NCBI GenBank assembly: GCA_963930775.1
Contig: OZ005692.1
Location: forward strand, 6,682,135 to 6,746,134
DNA: 64,000 nucleotides
Origin: Cliona cf. orientalis
Lineage: Eukaryota > Porifera > Demospongiae > Clionaida > Clionaidae
Direction: 5' to 3'
Part shown: positions 11,360 to 22,750 of the stretch, in pieces
Layout: each line of letters opens with the position of its first letter
How positions within the stretch are numbered: position 1 is the stretch's first letter
The notes under the pieces: generated by a model
The model's database searches: none
Told to the model about the DNA's origin: nothing
The model's input: only the letters and a program-made list of their open reading frames with translations
Made by a program: the position numbers and the translations under genes

Positions 11360-11882
11360 TATATATACGCGGGATTCTTACATTGCCACGTGATGACCTG
11401 TCACGCTGTCAACGGTCCCCCCAAAATTGTGGTCCCCCCGGACTGTCCACTGCGCCGTATTTGGTCCCCCCAGGACAAACCCTTGAGACTAACCCTGCCA
11501 TACAGACCCTGGAGTCTAACCCTGCCATACAAACCCTTGAAATTAACCCTGCTAACCATCTATACCCAAAACCCAGCCCCTGACCCCTCTCATATATGGT
11601 GGGGGGACCATGCATAGTTGCTATGGACAGTCCGGGGGGACCGCTTATAGGGGGGACCACTTAAAGTATGACAGACCATTACCGACCGTCGAATGCCACG
11701 TGGGCGCGCGATCTCTGGTCAAAACTAAGTATGGCACAAATAGCTAGTTTGCTAGCTTTAGCTACTGCTTTTATTGGCTTATGGACTCTAGTAATTAAAA
11801 TATTTACATTTTACTGTCTGATACGAGACAAAACTACCTACAGTACAGTGCACACAGGAACTTGAGCTAAAATTGCAGGGGG
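11360..11882. mobile_element. Degraded MITE, GTAGAATCCCGC family, split by another element
   Basis: Outer sequence (cgcgggattcttacatt on the left; ccattaccgaccgtcgaatgccacgtggg and the aatagctagttt..ttattggcttatggactc block on the right) matches the intact copies at 27314-27692 and 32178-32548. The terminal repeats are decayed and a second MITE (11414-11658) interrupts it. Confidence 0.65.
11414..11658. mobile_element. Nested MITE with GGTCCCCCC termini
   Basis: Left end GGTCCCCCCAAAATTG, inner arm gtccccccggactgtcca, and the complementary right end (tggacagtccggggggacc..ggggggacc). A short tandem block of accctgccatacaa(a/g)accctgga-type units lies in the centre. Confidence 0.75.
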
Positions 11883-12031
11883 GGTATTTTCGACGGTAAT
11901 ATTATAATTTACAAAAACACGTCCATCACTATTATTAAAGTTGAGCGAGCTATTGGTTGTATTGAGCAGTATCATATTTTAACAAGTGTTATTGCCCTCG
12001 GCATCTCCCCTTCTATCAATAGTATTTGGCC

Positions 12032-12300
12032 ATGGCTACTCGTTCCTTTCAAAGGACTCTGGTTGATGAAATTGCGTTGATACCAGAAGCCAATCGATGG
12101 AAGCCTAAGGTAGACAAAGAGATCGACTTTGAAAACTTTGACTTTCGAGGTCGCAGCACCTTGGGCAAATCGCGGCGGTTATGACCAACTCATGCAACTG
12201 GGAAGGCCCCATAGCTGACTATCTGGGACTGAGTCTTGAGTGCCTCAGACAGAGCTGACATCTTGGAAAGGTACCCCTGGAAGCCTTCACTTCAGAGGTA
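12032..12300 (+). pseudogene. Decayed coding fragment, family not recognised
   Basis: An ATG at 12032 opens a 50-codon frame with protein-like composition (MATRSFQRTLVDEIALIPEA, then a KVDKEIDFENFDFRG stretch) ending at a TGA at 12182-12184. Shifting frame at that point gives a further plausible stretch (TNSCNWEGPIADYLGLSLEC) before another stop. This is the pattern of a broken exon. It is not similar to anything else in the window. Confidence 0.35.
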
Positions 12301-12637
12301 TGACTTGAAGTCACTTGAATTTTACAGTATAGCCGACATTAATTTTTATGAAATAATCACAGGAGGGAAGCTTTGAACATATGGAAGTCTACTCTGGGCT
12401 GTCGGGCCACCTACAAGGCTCTTATGGAGGTATTCGTCAGAGCTGGGAGAAGGGATTGTGCTGCTACTGTTGTGGGCTATCATATTGACTATTGCCAATT
12501 GAGTATGTAGCATCATCTGTATAGTATTGTGTACACTCATTTCCAATCCCTCCTCCCTCTTCTATGGTGTATGTGGAAATGCACCTGTCAAATATAGTCA
12601 AAGATTATCTATGGAATACTAGCGGCCTGTTGATCTA

Positions 12638-13001
12638 GTCTCGTCCCCAGACCCTCCAGTGCGCGAGAGGAGAGAGGGAGGGTCTGGAACATAATCCCGG
12701 GCAGAAGTGTCCTGAAGGAATGTTGCACACAAGTAATCATGACACGTAATCTAGCTGGCTTTTGTGGTTTTGCGCGCGTATGAAGAATGCAAATTTTGTA
12801 GTATCTTACTGAAGCGCGCACATGCACAAGCAGTGCATGCAACACGTTTTGCCGTCCGTTCGAGTATAGTGGTTTAACACCCTGTATTGTGGCCAATCAA
12901 CACCTGTCGCAGAATTTCTGCCTTTGGGACCCTTCTGCCCGGGGTGATGTTCCAGACCCTCCCTCTCTCCTCTCGCGTGCTGGAGGGTCTGGGGACGAGA
13001 C
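12638..13001. mobile_element. MITE, AGTCTCGTCCCCAGACC family
   Basis: Termini start GTCTCGTCCCCAGACCCTCC with extended inner complementarity (ctctctcctctcgcg) and TA on both sides. A second copy lies at 26927-27292; a fragment with the same core is at about 42107-42150. Confidence 0.85.
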
Positions 13002-13139
13002 TACTGTCGATCAGCATGAAATGTAGCACTTCTTCATACATGTAGTCTCACGCGCCGGCGTGCAAGACTACCTTAGTATCACCAAGCCAGGAAAATAAAA
13101 TTTTTAGTTTCTCAGGTTTTTTTCAGTTAAGGGGGCTTG

Positions 13140-13562
13140 TCCAAAGACCTTGTGGAAAACGTTAGCAGGGGAGGGGTCTTGGTCCAGGACGTTTTACAGC
13201 TGCATTGTCAGCAGATTTTAGCTTTCGTTGTGATTATGCATTGTTGTGGTTGAACAAGTCTCTGCATGCCTCCAGCAGTGTCAAAAATTAATTTGCATTT
13301 TAGTGACTGTCAAGCACTACGTAGCTACAGGCAAGCAAGAAACTGCCAAAGAAGCACAGGTACATGTATGCAATGAATCCATGAAGACATACGTAGCTAG
13401 CACTGTAGAATATGAGTGAATACTGAATGTGTAGGCTAAATGGAGCAGAATCAGTTTCAGTGTTGAATCTATGCTAAATTGCTGTGACGTTAAGAGAGGG
13501 GGGGGGAGGGAGGTAAAATGTTAACGTCATAATGATGTTAATTTTTCCACAAGGACTTTGGA
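13140..13562. mobile_element. MITE with TCCAAAGACCTTGTGG termini
   Basis: The left arm TCCAAAGACCTTGTGGAAAA and the complementary right arm (ttttccacaaggactttgga) delimit about 420 bp. The inside includes a second, shifted fragment of the same arm (ggtcttggtccagg). No coding capacity. Confidence 0.65.
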
Positions 13563-13912
13563 AAATTTCCCTTTAGAAGAAATGATGCGGGCGGGTTGGC
13601 TTTTTATTTTTGGAGGTGTGGTCCATCACTAACCACGCCCATTTACTGATGACCTCGTGCAAAAAAGTTTGAAAAGTGATTGATCGTACGTAGTTGATCT
13701 TTAGTGTCTTATAGCTTAGCCATCAAAGAAGAAGTCAGATGTACAATTCACGTATGTTTTATTGCAGTTTAGTGCTATGAACCACTCTCTTATAGACGCG
13801 TACTTCGCAATAGTTACTGTTTCAGCCCTGTAAGTGCATGCACTTAAACTTAATAACCTGAGTCTACTATAATAGTGTTAAGGTGGCAGATTCCTACATG
13901 TACTTCCACATT

Positions 13913-13985
13913 TGGCTTCTTGTTGGAGATCATAAGAGCACTAATAGTTCTCAATCCAGCTACCTGGGTTCGATTCTGTCCCAGT
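13913..13985 (+). repeat. tRNA-derived SINE-like fragment
   Basis: A near-consensus B box (GGTTCGATTC, 13967-13976) follows a degenerate A box (tggcttcttgttgg, 13913-13926) with the intervening agagcac..caatccagctacct typical of tRNA-derived SINE heads. The stems do not fold as a functional tRNA. Confidence 0.4.
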
Positions 13986-14057
13986 TCTTTCCATATTCTA
14001 TCTTTAGCCTACATGTATGTATGGTGTTAGCATCTTGTTATCTATTCTCCAGGCTAC

Positions 14058-17000
14058 ATGGGACCATCTAAAGGAGATGTAAGGTTTTCACCCAGTATGA
14101 CACCCACCCAGCTGGAACAGTGGCTACTCCTGGAGTATGGAGGGGGTTACAAGAATGACATTAGAAAACTGAAAAGTAAATGGTTCACTGCAAATGATCA
14201 GTTTAGACAGCACTCCTTTACGTATATTAGATTATATGATCAATGGCGAGCTATTTCTTGAAGTACTAGAGGACAAAGTTTTGGATGATCTAGAAATCTC
14301 TTTGGATTTCAAGATTCTTATCAAGAGAAAAGTTAGCCAGGTACGTACACTGTACATGGCTGGTGAACTTGATAGCTAGCTATGTACATGTACATGTAAA
14401 TATGCAGCTAACAGGAGAGCTCAATTGCCCCTGTCCTATATATGCCAATCTAATAGTACTGTAGAATCCCGCAAATACGCCCCCCCTGCAATTTTAGCTC
14501 AAGTTCCTGCATAGGTAGTTTTGTCTCACGTATAAGCCCCCCTCTCTGACTGTAGAATATAAATATCAGAGTCCATAAGCCAATAAAAACAGTAGGTGCA
14601 GCTAGCAAACTAGCTACATGTTGTATTTGTGCCATAGTATGCCTTACATGTTGATTTTCTCGAGGTTTGAACATCAAGTAGCCAGAGAACATTCACCATG
14701 AAAGAGCAGTACCACAAACCACAGTGCTAAGATGCGGAGTTAGGAATGTGCATACTAGATGGATTCTCACTTGATCACACATACACATGAGCTAATCTGT
14801 AACTACATGTGTACTTACCCGTAACATTTGAACACACCAGTAATAAATTATGTACCTGATGAGCATATGCCCCCAGTCTGTATGGCCCGAGGCATTAAGG
14901 CCACTCTTCTTTGTGCACACGGCTCTACAGTTCTGACCAATCCTGAGCCTTATAGTGCAGACTTTCTCTCCACCCGCACCGTGTGTTCATAGCAACTGGG
15001 CACATCCAAGACGCGTATGCATGCCCTCATGTAATGACACGGACTATATAAGAAAATTATCGCTCTGAAAAATATTCTTCGTTGTATATAGTACAATAAA
15101 ATTGCTCCGTGTTATGCTAGCATGCTCACTATGCAATTAAATCTCTGACTTAGTATAGCCTAAAGGAGTAAAAAAAAAAGCCAAAATGCAGACTTTTACG
15201 CTACTAAAATCTTTGTTAGGGCTTTCCACTTTGGCTCTCTTCATGGCTGCTTTCTCGAGTCCTCACTGCCATAATATACAAATAGAAAATGAATGGACCA
15301 GCCCACTTCCTATCCCTCCTACAAGTACTAACCGGATGAACTTCAAAATCGCAGTGATTTATTATAATTGAAATTTTAAAGCATCCACGAATGGAATCTG
15401 AAAAGGAACATTTGGGCTTTCTAGATCAGGTACCAAATTTGGGATTTTCAACCATTTCTCTATCACGTTTGATGTGCGTTTTTAGAATACGCCCATAACC
15501 ATAATAATTATGATAATGGTTGCTGAAATGTGAAAATGCTAACTGGAGCTAGTTTTATATCAATCTGTAATAGAAATGAATACATGTATGTGACCTAGTC
15601 ATAGTGCATATTTTTGGACAACTTTGGTGAGATTTTTTGCCGAGCGCATTAGCGCGAGGCATAATAATCCCGTTCGCTGTTGAGTTGCGATTATTATAAT
15701 TACTTTTTGTTTCCGATTACCAGTTATTAACTTCCGATTACTACTTATTATGATTACTTTTTGTTTCCGATTACCAGTTATTTTAATTGTTTTTTTCTAA
15801 TTATCCCGATTTTCTCACTAAATCTTGAACCTTACTTTCTTCAACTCTACGTGATGACTATGCGGCACGAAAGACCTCACCCATGAACTGCCGCAAGTTC
15901 TTCACTGCTGTTTGTGTCCCAAAAGTTTGGCGTTCTCTGGAACTGCTTAGTACTTTGCATTTTCTAATTTTACACTCTTTTATAGCGAATGCGCATTATG
16001 CGCATGCGCTGTACCTCTTCACCGTCGATTATAACTTGACATGTACTTGGCACTTTTTAGCAATGCCAACGTGCACAGTTCTTACAACTGCTGTAGCTAT
16101 TGCATGAAGAGGAGGCTGTCGAAAGTGTTATTGCAGGCACAAGAGGTAAAAAGAAAACTCTATAATATAATATTACATAGCTACTTTTCATCATTTTCAT
16201 TGACTGGTGCAGCCTGAGTAAATTATACTGAACTCTGCTTTGATCATCACTTAATAATAAAAGTACTCTTAACTTGATTACATCACTGATTGTCAACAAT
16301 TTAAAATCTTAATAATTATTACTATAAATCTTGGCGCGAGGCTCCTTTCTGCACTATGTGTACTAACTAGTAATTTAGTGATTTGGTGAATTAGGTATAG
16401 ATTGCCAAATTTAATCTTTGCCAATATCAGTAGAGCCATTTCACCAAATTTAATACTCACCCAAGTTACCTGCTATATATATGGTATTATTATTCTGTAC
16501 ATGTAATATTGTACTACTGCACCTAATGTTATGTATCAGTATTGGGCCAATGTTTCAAGTGTCATACTTTACAGTGTATTATTGTGGTTACGATCGCTAG
16601 CCATGCAGGATCGTTCTTTTGTGCTGAAATGCAGCACAAGACTAACTAGGCTTAGTTCTGCGGCTGTTTGCCAATTGGCAGGTTAATTATTCTTACCTCA
16701 GTCATTTGAAGTTCAGTCCTCTAAACGGCCTTTTGAGCTGCGTTTTTCCAGAGCAGCTACACATGGGCATATATGCCAGTAAACACTAGACTTGAGCAGG
16801 AAATTGAGCCCAAAGTGTGCTCACGTGTCTCATCCATACATAATGCAAGTACTCATATTATGTCAAGTTAGCGGTGACTTGTACTGTACATTGGTCAGCC
16901 CTCTTTCACAAAGAGCATTACACCTTTATTCATACAGTTTAATGGTTGTTGATATAAAATCCACATGTACAGTTAAAGGAAAACTTTGGTGCCGCTGCCT

Positions 17001-20000
17001 CCATTTCTGTATCTGCTAGTAGTGATGAAGTCAGCCTCCCTCAGACGAAAGGTACAATGGTATGATTCTCAGTTAAGCTATGCATGTATGTATTTTTCAC
17101 TAGTTATCTGTGTTCAGCATATTCCCGTGTGTTCCACTGCTGATGCCATGCTTGAGGGTGATGTCGTACAGCGAAACAATGTCGTTTGGAAAGGAGTGGA
17201 AGAGCTTACTGTCAAATTCCTAAATGACATCCCAACTGAGTGGACGTACAGTGGCAGTGGGATGAATGGGGGGAACATAATAAGCTGGGCCAACGAGTGG
17301 AGCTTGCGAGGTGGCAGCACGGTTCCAGTGTTTACACTGGTAGAAAAAACTTACGGCCACTCTCATATTCGTGTCATGTTTACTAGTAAGACATAGTTAC
17401 CTATGGTACATGTAAGTGGTGGTGCAAGGGATGGTCCACCCACAATGTCGTGTAGGCTTCCTACTTACAATGTAGTACTATGCTAGGTAAACTTTTATTG
17501 ATTTTGACTGCTATTATATAATATTATTATGTGTATAGCTGATGGGAGGAGAGAATCACTGATCGGAAAGGGAGCACAGAATGCAAACCACAGTGAACCT
17601 ACGATGTGGCTCGATCTTCATTCTGGTAGTGTTGGGGATGATTACAAGAAGCATATAGTGATCCATGAGTTTGGGCATGCTCTCGGCTTAGGGCATGAAC
17701 ATCAGCGCTCTGACTTCTGGAACCTTATCAAGCCTTACATTGACATTACAAGGATGAAGAAGGATCTAAATGTGACCGATAAAGGCTTCAAGGCTAGGTG
17801 GGACAGTGATTTACAATTGAAGACAGGAAAACACACTGCTTATGATCCCCATAGTGTCATGCACAATTGGTGAGAAATATTGACAGTTACATGTACATAA
17901 TATTTCATATTTCCAAGATAGATGCCAAACCTTATGATGTACATGTATGTAAGTAGGGATGGCCCGGATATGCCATTTTGTACAAGTTACATCCCCAGTA
18001 TAAATTTACTTTTTTGCGGTTATTAGGTAATTATGTTGTAATTATGATGTAACCTATGTCGTCATAGCGCTAAAATTCAGAGCCTTTACAGAACACTTCT
18101 GAGACCTGAAAATCCACAGAATCATATATTAACTTACATACATATCCAGCGAATACATTAAAAGCTGAGTGCTACTTTCTCCGACAAGTAATGCCAGCCG
18201 AACTTCACGCGTTCTCTTGGCTGACGTAATCCTGTGGATAAATAAAGCTAGCCTTGCGCTATTTATAGCACGCTTCATGCCACGACCGATCTGAAGTTCG
18301 GAAGCTGTACTGTGCTATCGAGTTCATCTCCTTTGATTGAAGCATCGAAACTCGAAGTCGAAAGTTGATCTTAGACTCCATCTCTGCGATTGAGGCCCCG
18401 GCATCGATGTGTGTATTGACGACCTTTACCACATGCACCATTAGAACTATGCAGCCACTGGGGATGTGGTCAAGGGTTCATATAAAAATAATTGAATAAT
18501 ATTGAAGGATGAATAGGGATGGCAGAGCCAAAAAGTACACAAAGAAGAATTGTAGGGATGTAACATCCGCTGTACATCCCTATGCTTGTTTTTATTGATA
18601 TACCTATTAGTACTAACTTATTCGTTAAGTGGTCTTGACTTGCATATGGGAGACATTACTGGTTGTTTTGCACCAAAGCAAGTGTAGGGATGTATAGTAG
18701 ATGTGATTATCCCTACAATTCTTGTTCATGGCTTCTCGAAAGCTCTTTTCTTCTGTGTGGCATCAAAAATGATCAATTATTACAGTATGGTTATACCTAC
18801 CAATTACATGTAAGCATTTGCGTGAGCATAAAAATGATAGATGTGTGCGCGTGTGTACTACCCCGTACTGCAGAACAGTGTAAAATGGAAATGCTCTCAC
18901 CTCAAAACGATGATGCAATGGAACTGAACATAACTTTTTATTGACCTCTACTGTACATAGAAGATTCAAATTGAGATTAAGGATAGCACCAATGGGTCAC
19001 CATCAATAGGTGCACGACAATAGAGAAAAACAGGATGTATAGTGGACGTGATTATCCCTACAAATCTTTATTTGTGTACTTTTGGCCCTGCCATCCCTAC
19101 TTTGTGCCTAAATTTTTATACTTATAAACAATTTAGGTTCATAAAGGATTGATTAAAGGAAGGATATAGTGATCAGAGAAAAGTAGAGAAAGACCGTGAT
19201 TCAGGAAGTCTACCATCTAAAGTGGCAATAGCTCTTCTTGGTATTCACTTGCGCAGTGCGATGCCACTTGCATCTGATATGGACGTACGGCTGCTCAAGG
19301 ATCTCTATGGTACATTGTACATGTACAGCAACATTTAGTCTGCTTGTAATTGTAATTAGTGTTCCACCACACAGGAAACACAAGTTCCACCATCCTTGGA
19401 CTGCCATCCCAGCCCCAAAGCAGTCAACAACTGAAAAATGTGAACAGAGTCATGAATGACAATGCTAGTGTCACTGGACAACCGTCACAAGGTATAAAAT
19501 CTAACCTCTGCATCTAACATTAACATTTGTGACCGTATCTAGAAAAACCCTGCATGTAGCAAAATTTAGTTAGCTATAATATACTTGATAAGCTCTACCA
19601 CAGAGCTAACCTACCTCCAAGTTTCAGACGGATTGCGTGCTTTGCGTAGGAGCTAGAGCGCTTTGTTTGCAATCGCAACATACCTACAGTAACAGAGAAA
19701 TTACGGTCTAAAGGCATTGCTATGCACGCATAATATGGCATTTCCATATACTATGTGTACCTACGCATGAACTGGAAATCAAATAAATGGACCTGCATGA
19801 GCAGAACCATTCGAAATGAACATAAAGATCGAGTAAGAGTTGGCAGAGCCGTTTGAAATAAACGCAAAGATCGAACTAGGATTGAATTTCGTCGTCCACA
19901 ATGACAGCCGATTGTTCTTTGATGCCCAAGAAGCTTAAAGGTGAGCAAACGTACAGTAATTTGATAAATCTTAACTGTATCTAGGTAGCCTGCTGACGGA

Positions 20001-20592
20001 ATTCTAATTAGCACCCATAGCAACGGGTCCCACCTGTACAGACTAGATAGGTCTAAATGAAGGCTTATTTCACCTTGGTAGTTTACATTTACCCTCCATG
20101 AACGATGCCAAGAGTTACGTAGTAGAAAGGTTCTCTTACATGAGTATGGCAAAACTGAATGTCGACAATTTTTGACCTGAGGTACTAAATGCGCGCATTG
20201 CGCTACTTGCGCGTTCTTGTGACATGCTGAATTTTCCCAGATCCTGTCACATTTTGTTACTCTTCCTTTCTCTAGAAGGAACAAAATTGACCTGGTGTCT
20301 CCTTGGCAGGCTGAAAACCAAGTTAGGTGAAAGAATCAACATCATTCAGCAAGTAGCTCCCTACTGGAAAGATTTTGCTACCTTCTTGGATTTTGATGTA
20401 ATAAGAATGGAAATTATTGATACCAAGCATCATCGTGACCCAGAGGCATGTTGCAGAGAGGTGATGCAGATGTGGTTGAGAGGGATGGGGAGGCAACCAG
20501 CTACTTTCGAACTGCTGGAGGAGATACTTGATGATTGTAATTTGACAGTACTAGCTATGCAAGTGAAGGAAGCAATTCCATATACAGTGTAA
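14058..20592 (+). CDS. SAM - metzincin zinc protease - death domain protein
   Basis: Eight exons join in phase: 14058-14134, 14202-14340, 16973-17051, 17104-17385, 17539-17869, 19170-19240, 19375-19491, 20276-20592; about 470 residues, no signal peptide. Residues 14-70 resemble a SAM domain (QLEQWLLL, then INGELFLEVLEDKVLDDLEI). About 110-300 is a ZnMc/astacin-type catalytic domain: VEELTVKFLNDIP near its start, the zinc motif HEFGHALGLGHEH (about 235-247, HExxHxxGxxHE) and a Met-turn SVMHN. Astacins have Tyr after MH; here it is Asn. A Ser/Gln-rich linker follows, then a six-helix death domain (LGERINIIQQVAPYWKDFA to the C-terminus IPYTV). Death and SAM domains are cytosolic adaptors, so an intracellular protease is implied. 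The weakest joins are exon 2 to 3 and exon 5 to 6, both across repeat-filled introns; two or three separate genes remain possible. Confidence 0.6.
14458..14700. mobile_element. Partial MITE, GTAGAATCCCGC family
   Basis: The left terminus (gtagaatcccgcaaatacgcccccc) and the tttagctcaagttcctgcat and ggagtccataagccaataaaaacag blocks match the intact copy at 27314-27692; the right half is missing. It lies in intron 2 of the SAM-protease-death gene. Confidence 0.75.
15600..15830. repeat. Short tandem repeat block
   Basis: The unit ttactttttgtttccgattaccagttatt occurs twice with partial copies between, in a mainly AT-rich intron. Confidence 0.5.
16590..16830. repeat. Diverged copy of the interior of the 37.5-kb MITE
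   Basis: Blocks such as tacgatcgctagcc, gaagttcagtcct, ttttgagctgcgtttt and gagcaggaaattgagcccaaagtg recur in the same order inside 37720-37940. Terminal repeats are absent. It ends about 140 bp before exon 3 of the SAM-protease-death gene. Confidence 0.65.
18501..19105. mobile_element. Composite MITE, ATTGAAGGATGAAGTAGGG family
   Basis: The left terminus ATTGAAGGATGAATAGGGAT and a complementary right part (ccctgccatccctac) enclose repeated gtagggatgta..gtggacgtgattatccctac segments. The compact relative is 51606-51863. It occupies the intron between the protease and linker exons. Confidence 0.65.
19528..20251. mobile_element. DNA transposon copy, TGTGAYCGG family, inverted
   Basis: Ends TGTGACCGTATCTAGAAAAA and the complementary ..cagatcctgtcaca. 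The interior matches 5083-5739 in reverse. It ends only 24 bp before the acceptor of the death-domain exon, so its insertion nearly touches the splice site. A 177-codon minus-strand frame across it is repeat sequence, not a gene. Confidence 0.8.
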
Positions 20593-21874
20593 TTAGGTTT
20601 ATCAGTGAATAATGTTGCTTTAAATATAGTGAAGTTCTTTACCACATCCCCAGTAGCTGCATAATAAATGACACATAATATTGTGGCAAAAGGTCGTCAA
20701 TATAATAATATAGTGTGTACGAAGTTAGATATTAAGTCTGGGGATGAACTTGATGGATCAACTCTGACTCAACTACACATGCAGGGGATTGTATAAGCCA
20801 AGGGAACACACGCAAAGTTCGGCCAGCCACAATTTTGTCAGAGAAAGTAACACGTAGCTTATAAAGAGTTCACTGGATAATTTTCTCATGCTTTATAGAT
20901 TACACCATACGTTTCATCTCAGATTACACCATGCGTGCACATGGAGCTAGTATAACAATTATTATTTGTGTGCATCTACATTTGGTTGTACATGTGCCTA
21001 AAGGGAGATTTTACGCCATCATATTATAGTAGGCTTTTGTCCCTTCAGATGTTCATAAATGGCATAATTGGAATTTTTTGTTAAGAATACAAGTATAAGA
21101 GCATAATAAACTTCACTATGAATGCATACAATCATAAGGGAATTAAACTGTATAAATGAACAGCCAGGAGATCGAACTAAAAAATTGAAGGATGAAGTAG
21201 GGATGGCAGTGACAAGCAGAATTAGTAGACATCCACTATACATCCCTACCTATGCTTGCTAGTATTATCATGCATCAGTTGATGTCGATCCGTTAGTGCT
21301 GTCCTTTGAAAAAATAATCAATTTTGAGTCTCTCTTGACTCTGCATGTGGGAGAATTAACTTTTATGCATGAGGGAGGATAGTGCTATGTACACAGCAAG
21401 AGAGTATGTAACTATGCATGCATACTTGAACCTACAAATTCATTCTAGAGGTTGAATAATTAATTATATATAATATTATAGTACTTTTAGCTGCAGTATA
21501 ATGTTAGTGTGCAAAGCGTCAAAGATCTCTCCATTATAACAGAAGCCATGACAGTCTGGTATCATAATTTCGGTGAACACACCATTTAAGGTATACAAAA
21601 GATAGTTGTAAGAAATAATTGTTTACAGTGCGGTAAAATTTAGGACTTACTATAAGTAGAAATTGTAGCTAATCACAACAGACAGTGTATAATATCATAG
21701 GCTCCACGTCTATGTGACTAACAGTCGAGTTCTCACAGATTAGATCTTGATATTATAAGAGTTGATCTTGCACATTATACAGTTAAAGGCATTGTGTCAC
21801 GATATTATAGTGCGCTCCTCGTGGACTCCAGAACGACAAGGCATGGACATGTGAAATAAAATTCAATAATTTGC
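20593..21874. other. Intergenic stretch without a recognisable gene
   Basis: AT-rich sequence. The only structure seen is a solo terminus of the ATTGAAGGATGAAGTAGGG family at about 21183-21255, ending in a complementary catccctacctatgcttgc segment. The region after 21875 is the upstream sequence shared with the pseudogene at 10.5 kb. Confidence 0.5.
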
Positions 21875-22024
21875 AGTTGTTTGTTACTTGAGTGGGCGTT
21901 AGTCGCGCGCGCGGTCTTGAGCTCACCCACGCAATTTGGAACAATTACATGTACGTCCCGCGATCACGAGGTAGCTTGCTCCGACCTGACATCTGCATGA
22001 AAGCTAGATCACTTCGTCCCAAAG

Positions 22025-22750
22025 ATGCTCTCTTCCATTTCTACTTGTGTGCTGGTGGTCTTGGCGTCCCAATATGTTGTCGTGGTGTCCCAGGGCAAAG
22101 TTGCCCCGCTGCTGGCTGAAGAATTCACCGCTAATATGATACAAAATAAGTTCAACCACAACGGATTTGTCATCAACCACACCTGTGCTGGCACCTATTA
22201 CTCAAGCTTCTCTCAGCAGATGATCCGCGCTGACTGCACCGTTGTTGATATCGCCAGCAATAACCGCAGTCACCCGTCCCCTCTCACTAGTTCCGTTTCT
22301 ATCAGCCTGCTAGATTTCTCGAAAAACCCACCACTCAATACGTTCTACGAAATGACTAACCTCGTGAACAAGTCTACTTGTGCCACCTATGAAGCCAGCT
22401 GGCTGCCTCCGATGTCATCAACCTTCCTTCGTGACGTGAACGCAGTCTATGCGGGCACAGAGATAACTAGTGATTATGGGTTATGTGAGAAATGGTCGTT
22501 TATTCTACCTCAATTGCCAGGAACAGTCTTTACTTTCTTCTTTGATTCGTTTTCTAACATGGCCCGCTATGATTTCATTTCATCAGACTCTGAGCAAGGT
22601 GCTGTCGGTGTTACAAACAAGTTTTTCAACGTTCTCACTGGGAATAAAACTCTGCTACCAACAACAATCTTCAGTGGCTCAGGCAAGTGTCCACAGGGCA
22701 CTGCCCCCAGTTTCAGAAGATCACATTTGTGGAATATTAAACTTCATTAA
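22025..22750 (+). CDS. Secreted protein, ependymin-like
   Basis: A single 241-codon frame starts with a signal peptide (MLSSISTCVLVVLASQYVVV, cleavage probably after VVVSQG). The mature part has cysteines in HTCAGTYYS, RADCTVV, KSTCATY, GLCEKW and GKCPQ, and several N-linked sites (NHT, NKS, NKT). The order of segments, with DVNAVYAGTEI, WSF and a final F..L..TTIFSGSGKC, recalls the end of ependymin-related proteins (secreted, lipid- or ion-binding, usually 200-220 residues), but similarity is weak and I treat this as a guess. The last dozen codons after the final cysteine may be intronic read-through rather than protein. No neighbours appear co-transcribed. The broken copy at 10.5 kb proves the locus has duplicated. 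Confidence 0.65.
   Translation: MLSSISTCVLVVLASQYVVVVSQGKVAPLLAEEFTANMIQNKFNHNGFVINHTCAGTYYSSFSQQMIRADCTVVDIASNNRSHPSPLTSSVSISLLDFSKNPPLNTFYEMTNLVNKSTCATYEASWLPPMSSTFLRDVNAVYAGTEITSDYGLCEKWSFILPQLPGTVFTFFFDSFSNMARYDFISSDSEQGAVGVTNKFFNVLTGNKTLLPTTIFSGSGKCPQGTAPSFRRSHLWNIKLH

Noticed and set aside
13913-13985. tRNA gene
   Set aside because: The B box is good but the A box, anticodon arm and acceptor stem do not fold; better read as a SINE fragment.
15186-15371. 61-codon frame with a signal-peptide-like start
   Set aside because: It lies inside the intron of the SAM-protease gene, has no promoter or homologue in the window and ends in random AT-rich sequence.
16986-17050. Hydrophobic start that resembles a signal peptide for the metalloprotease
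   Set aside because: A different frame of the same bases joins correctly, by GT-AG sites and phase, to both flanking exons and gives a coherent Ser-rich linker. It is kept only as an alternative in the findings.
19751-20284. 177-codon minus-strand frame
   Set aside because: It coincides with the inverted copy of a DNA transposon also found at 5.1 and 29.3 kb, and the frame is not kept in those copies.
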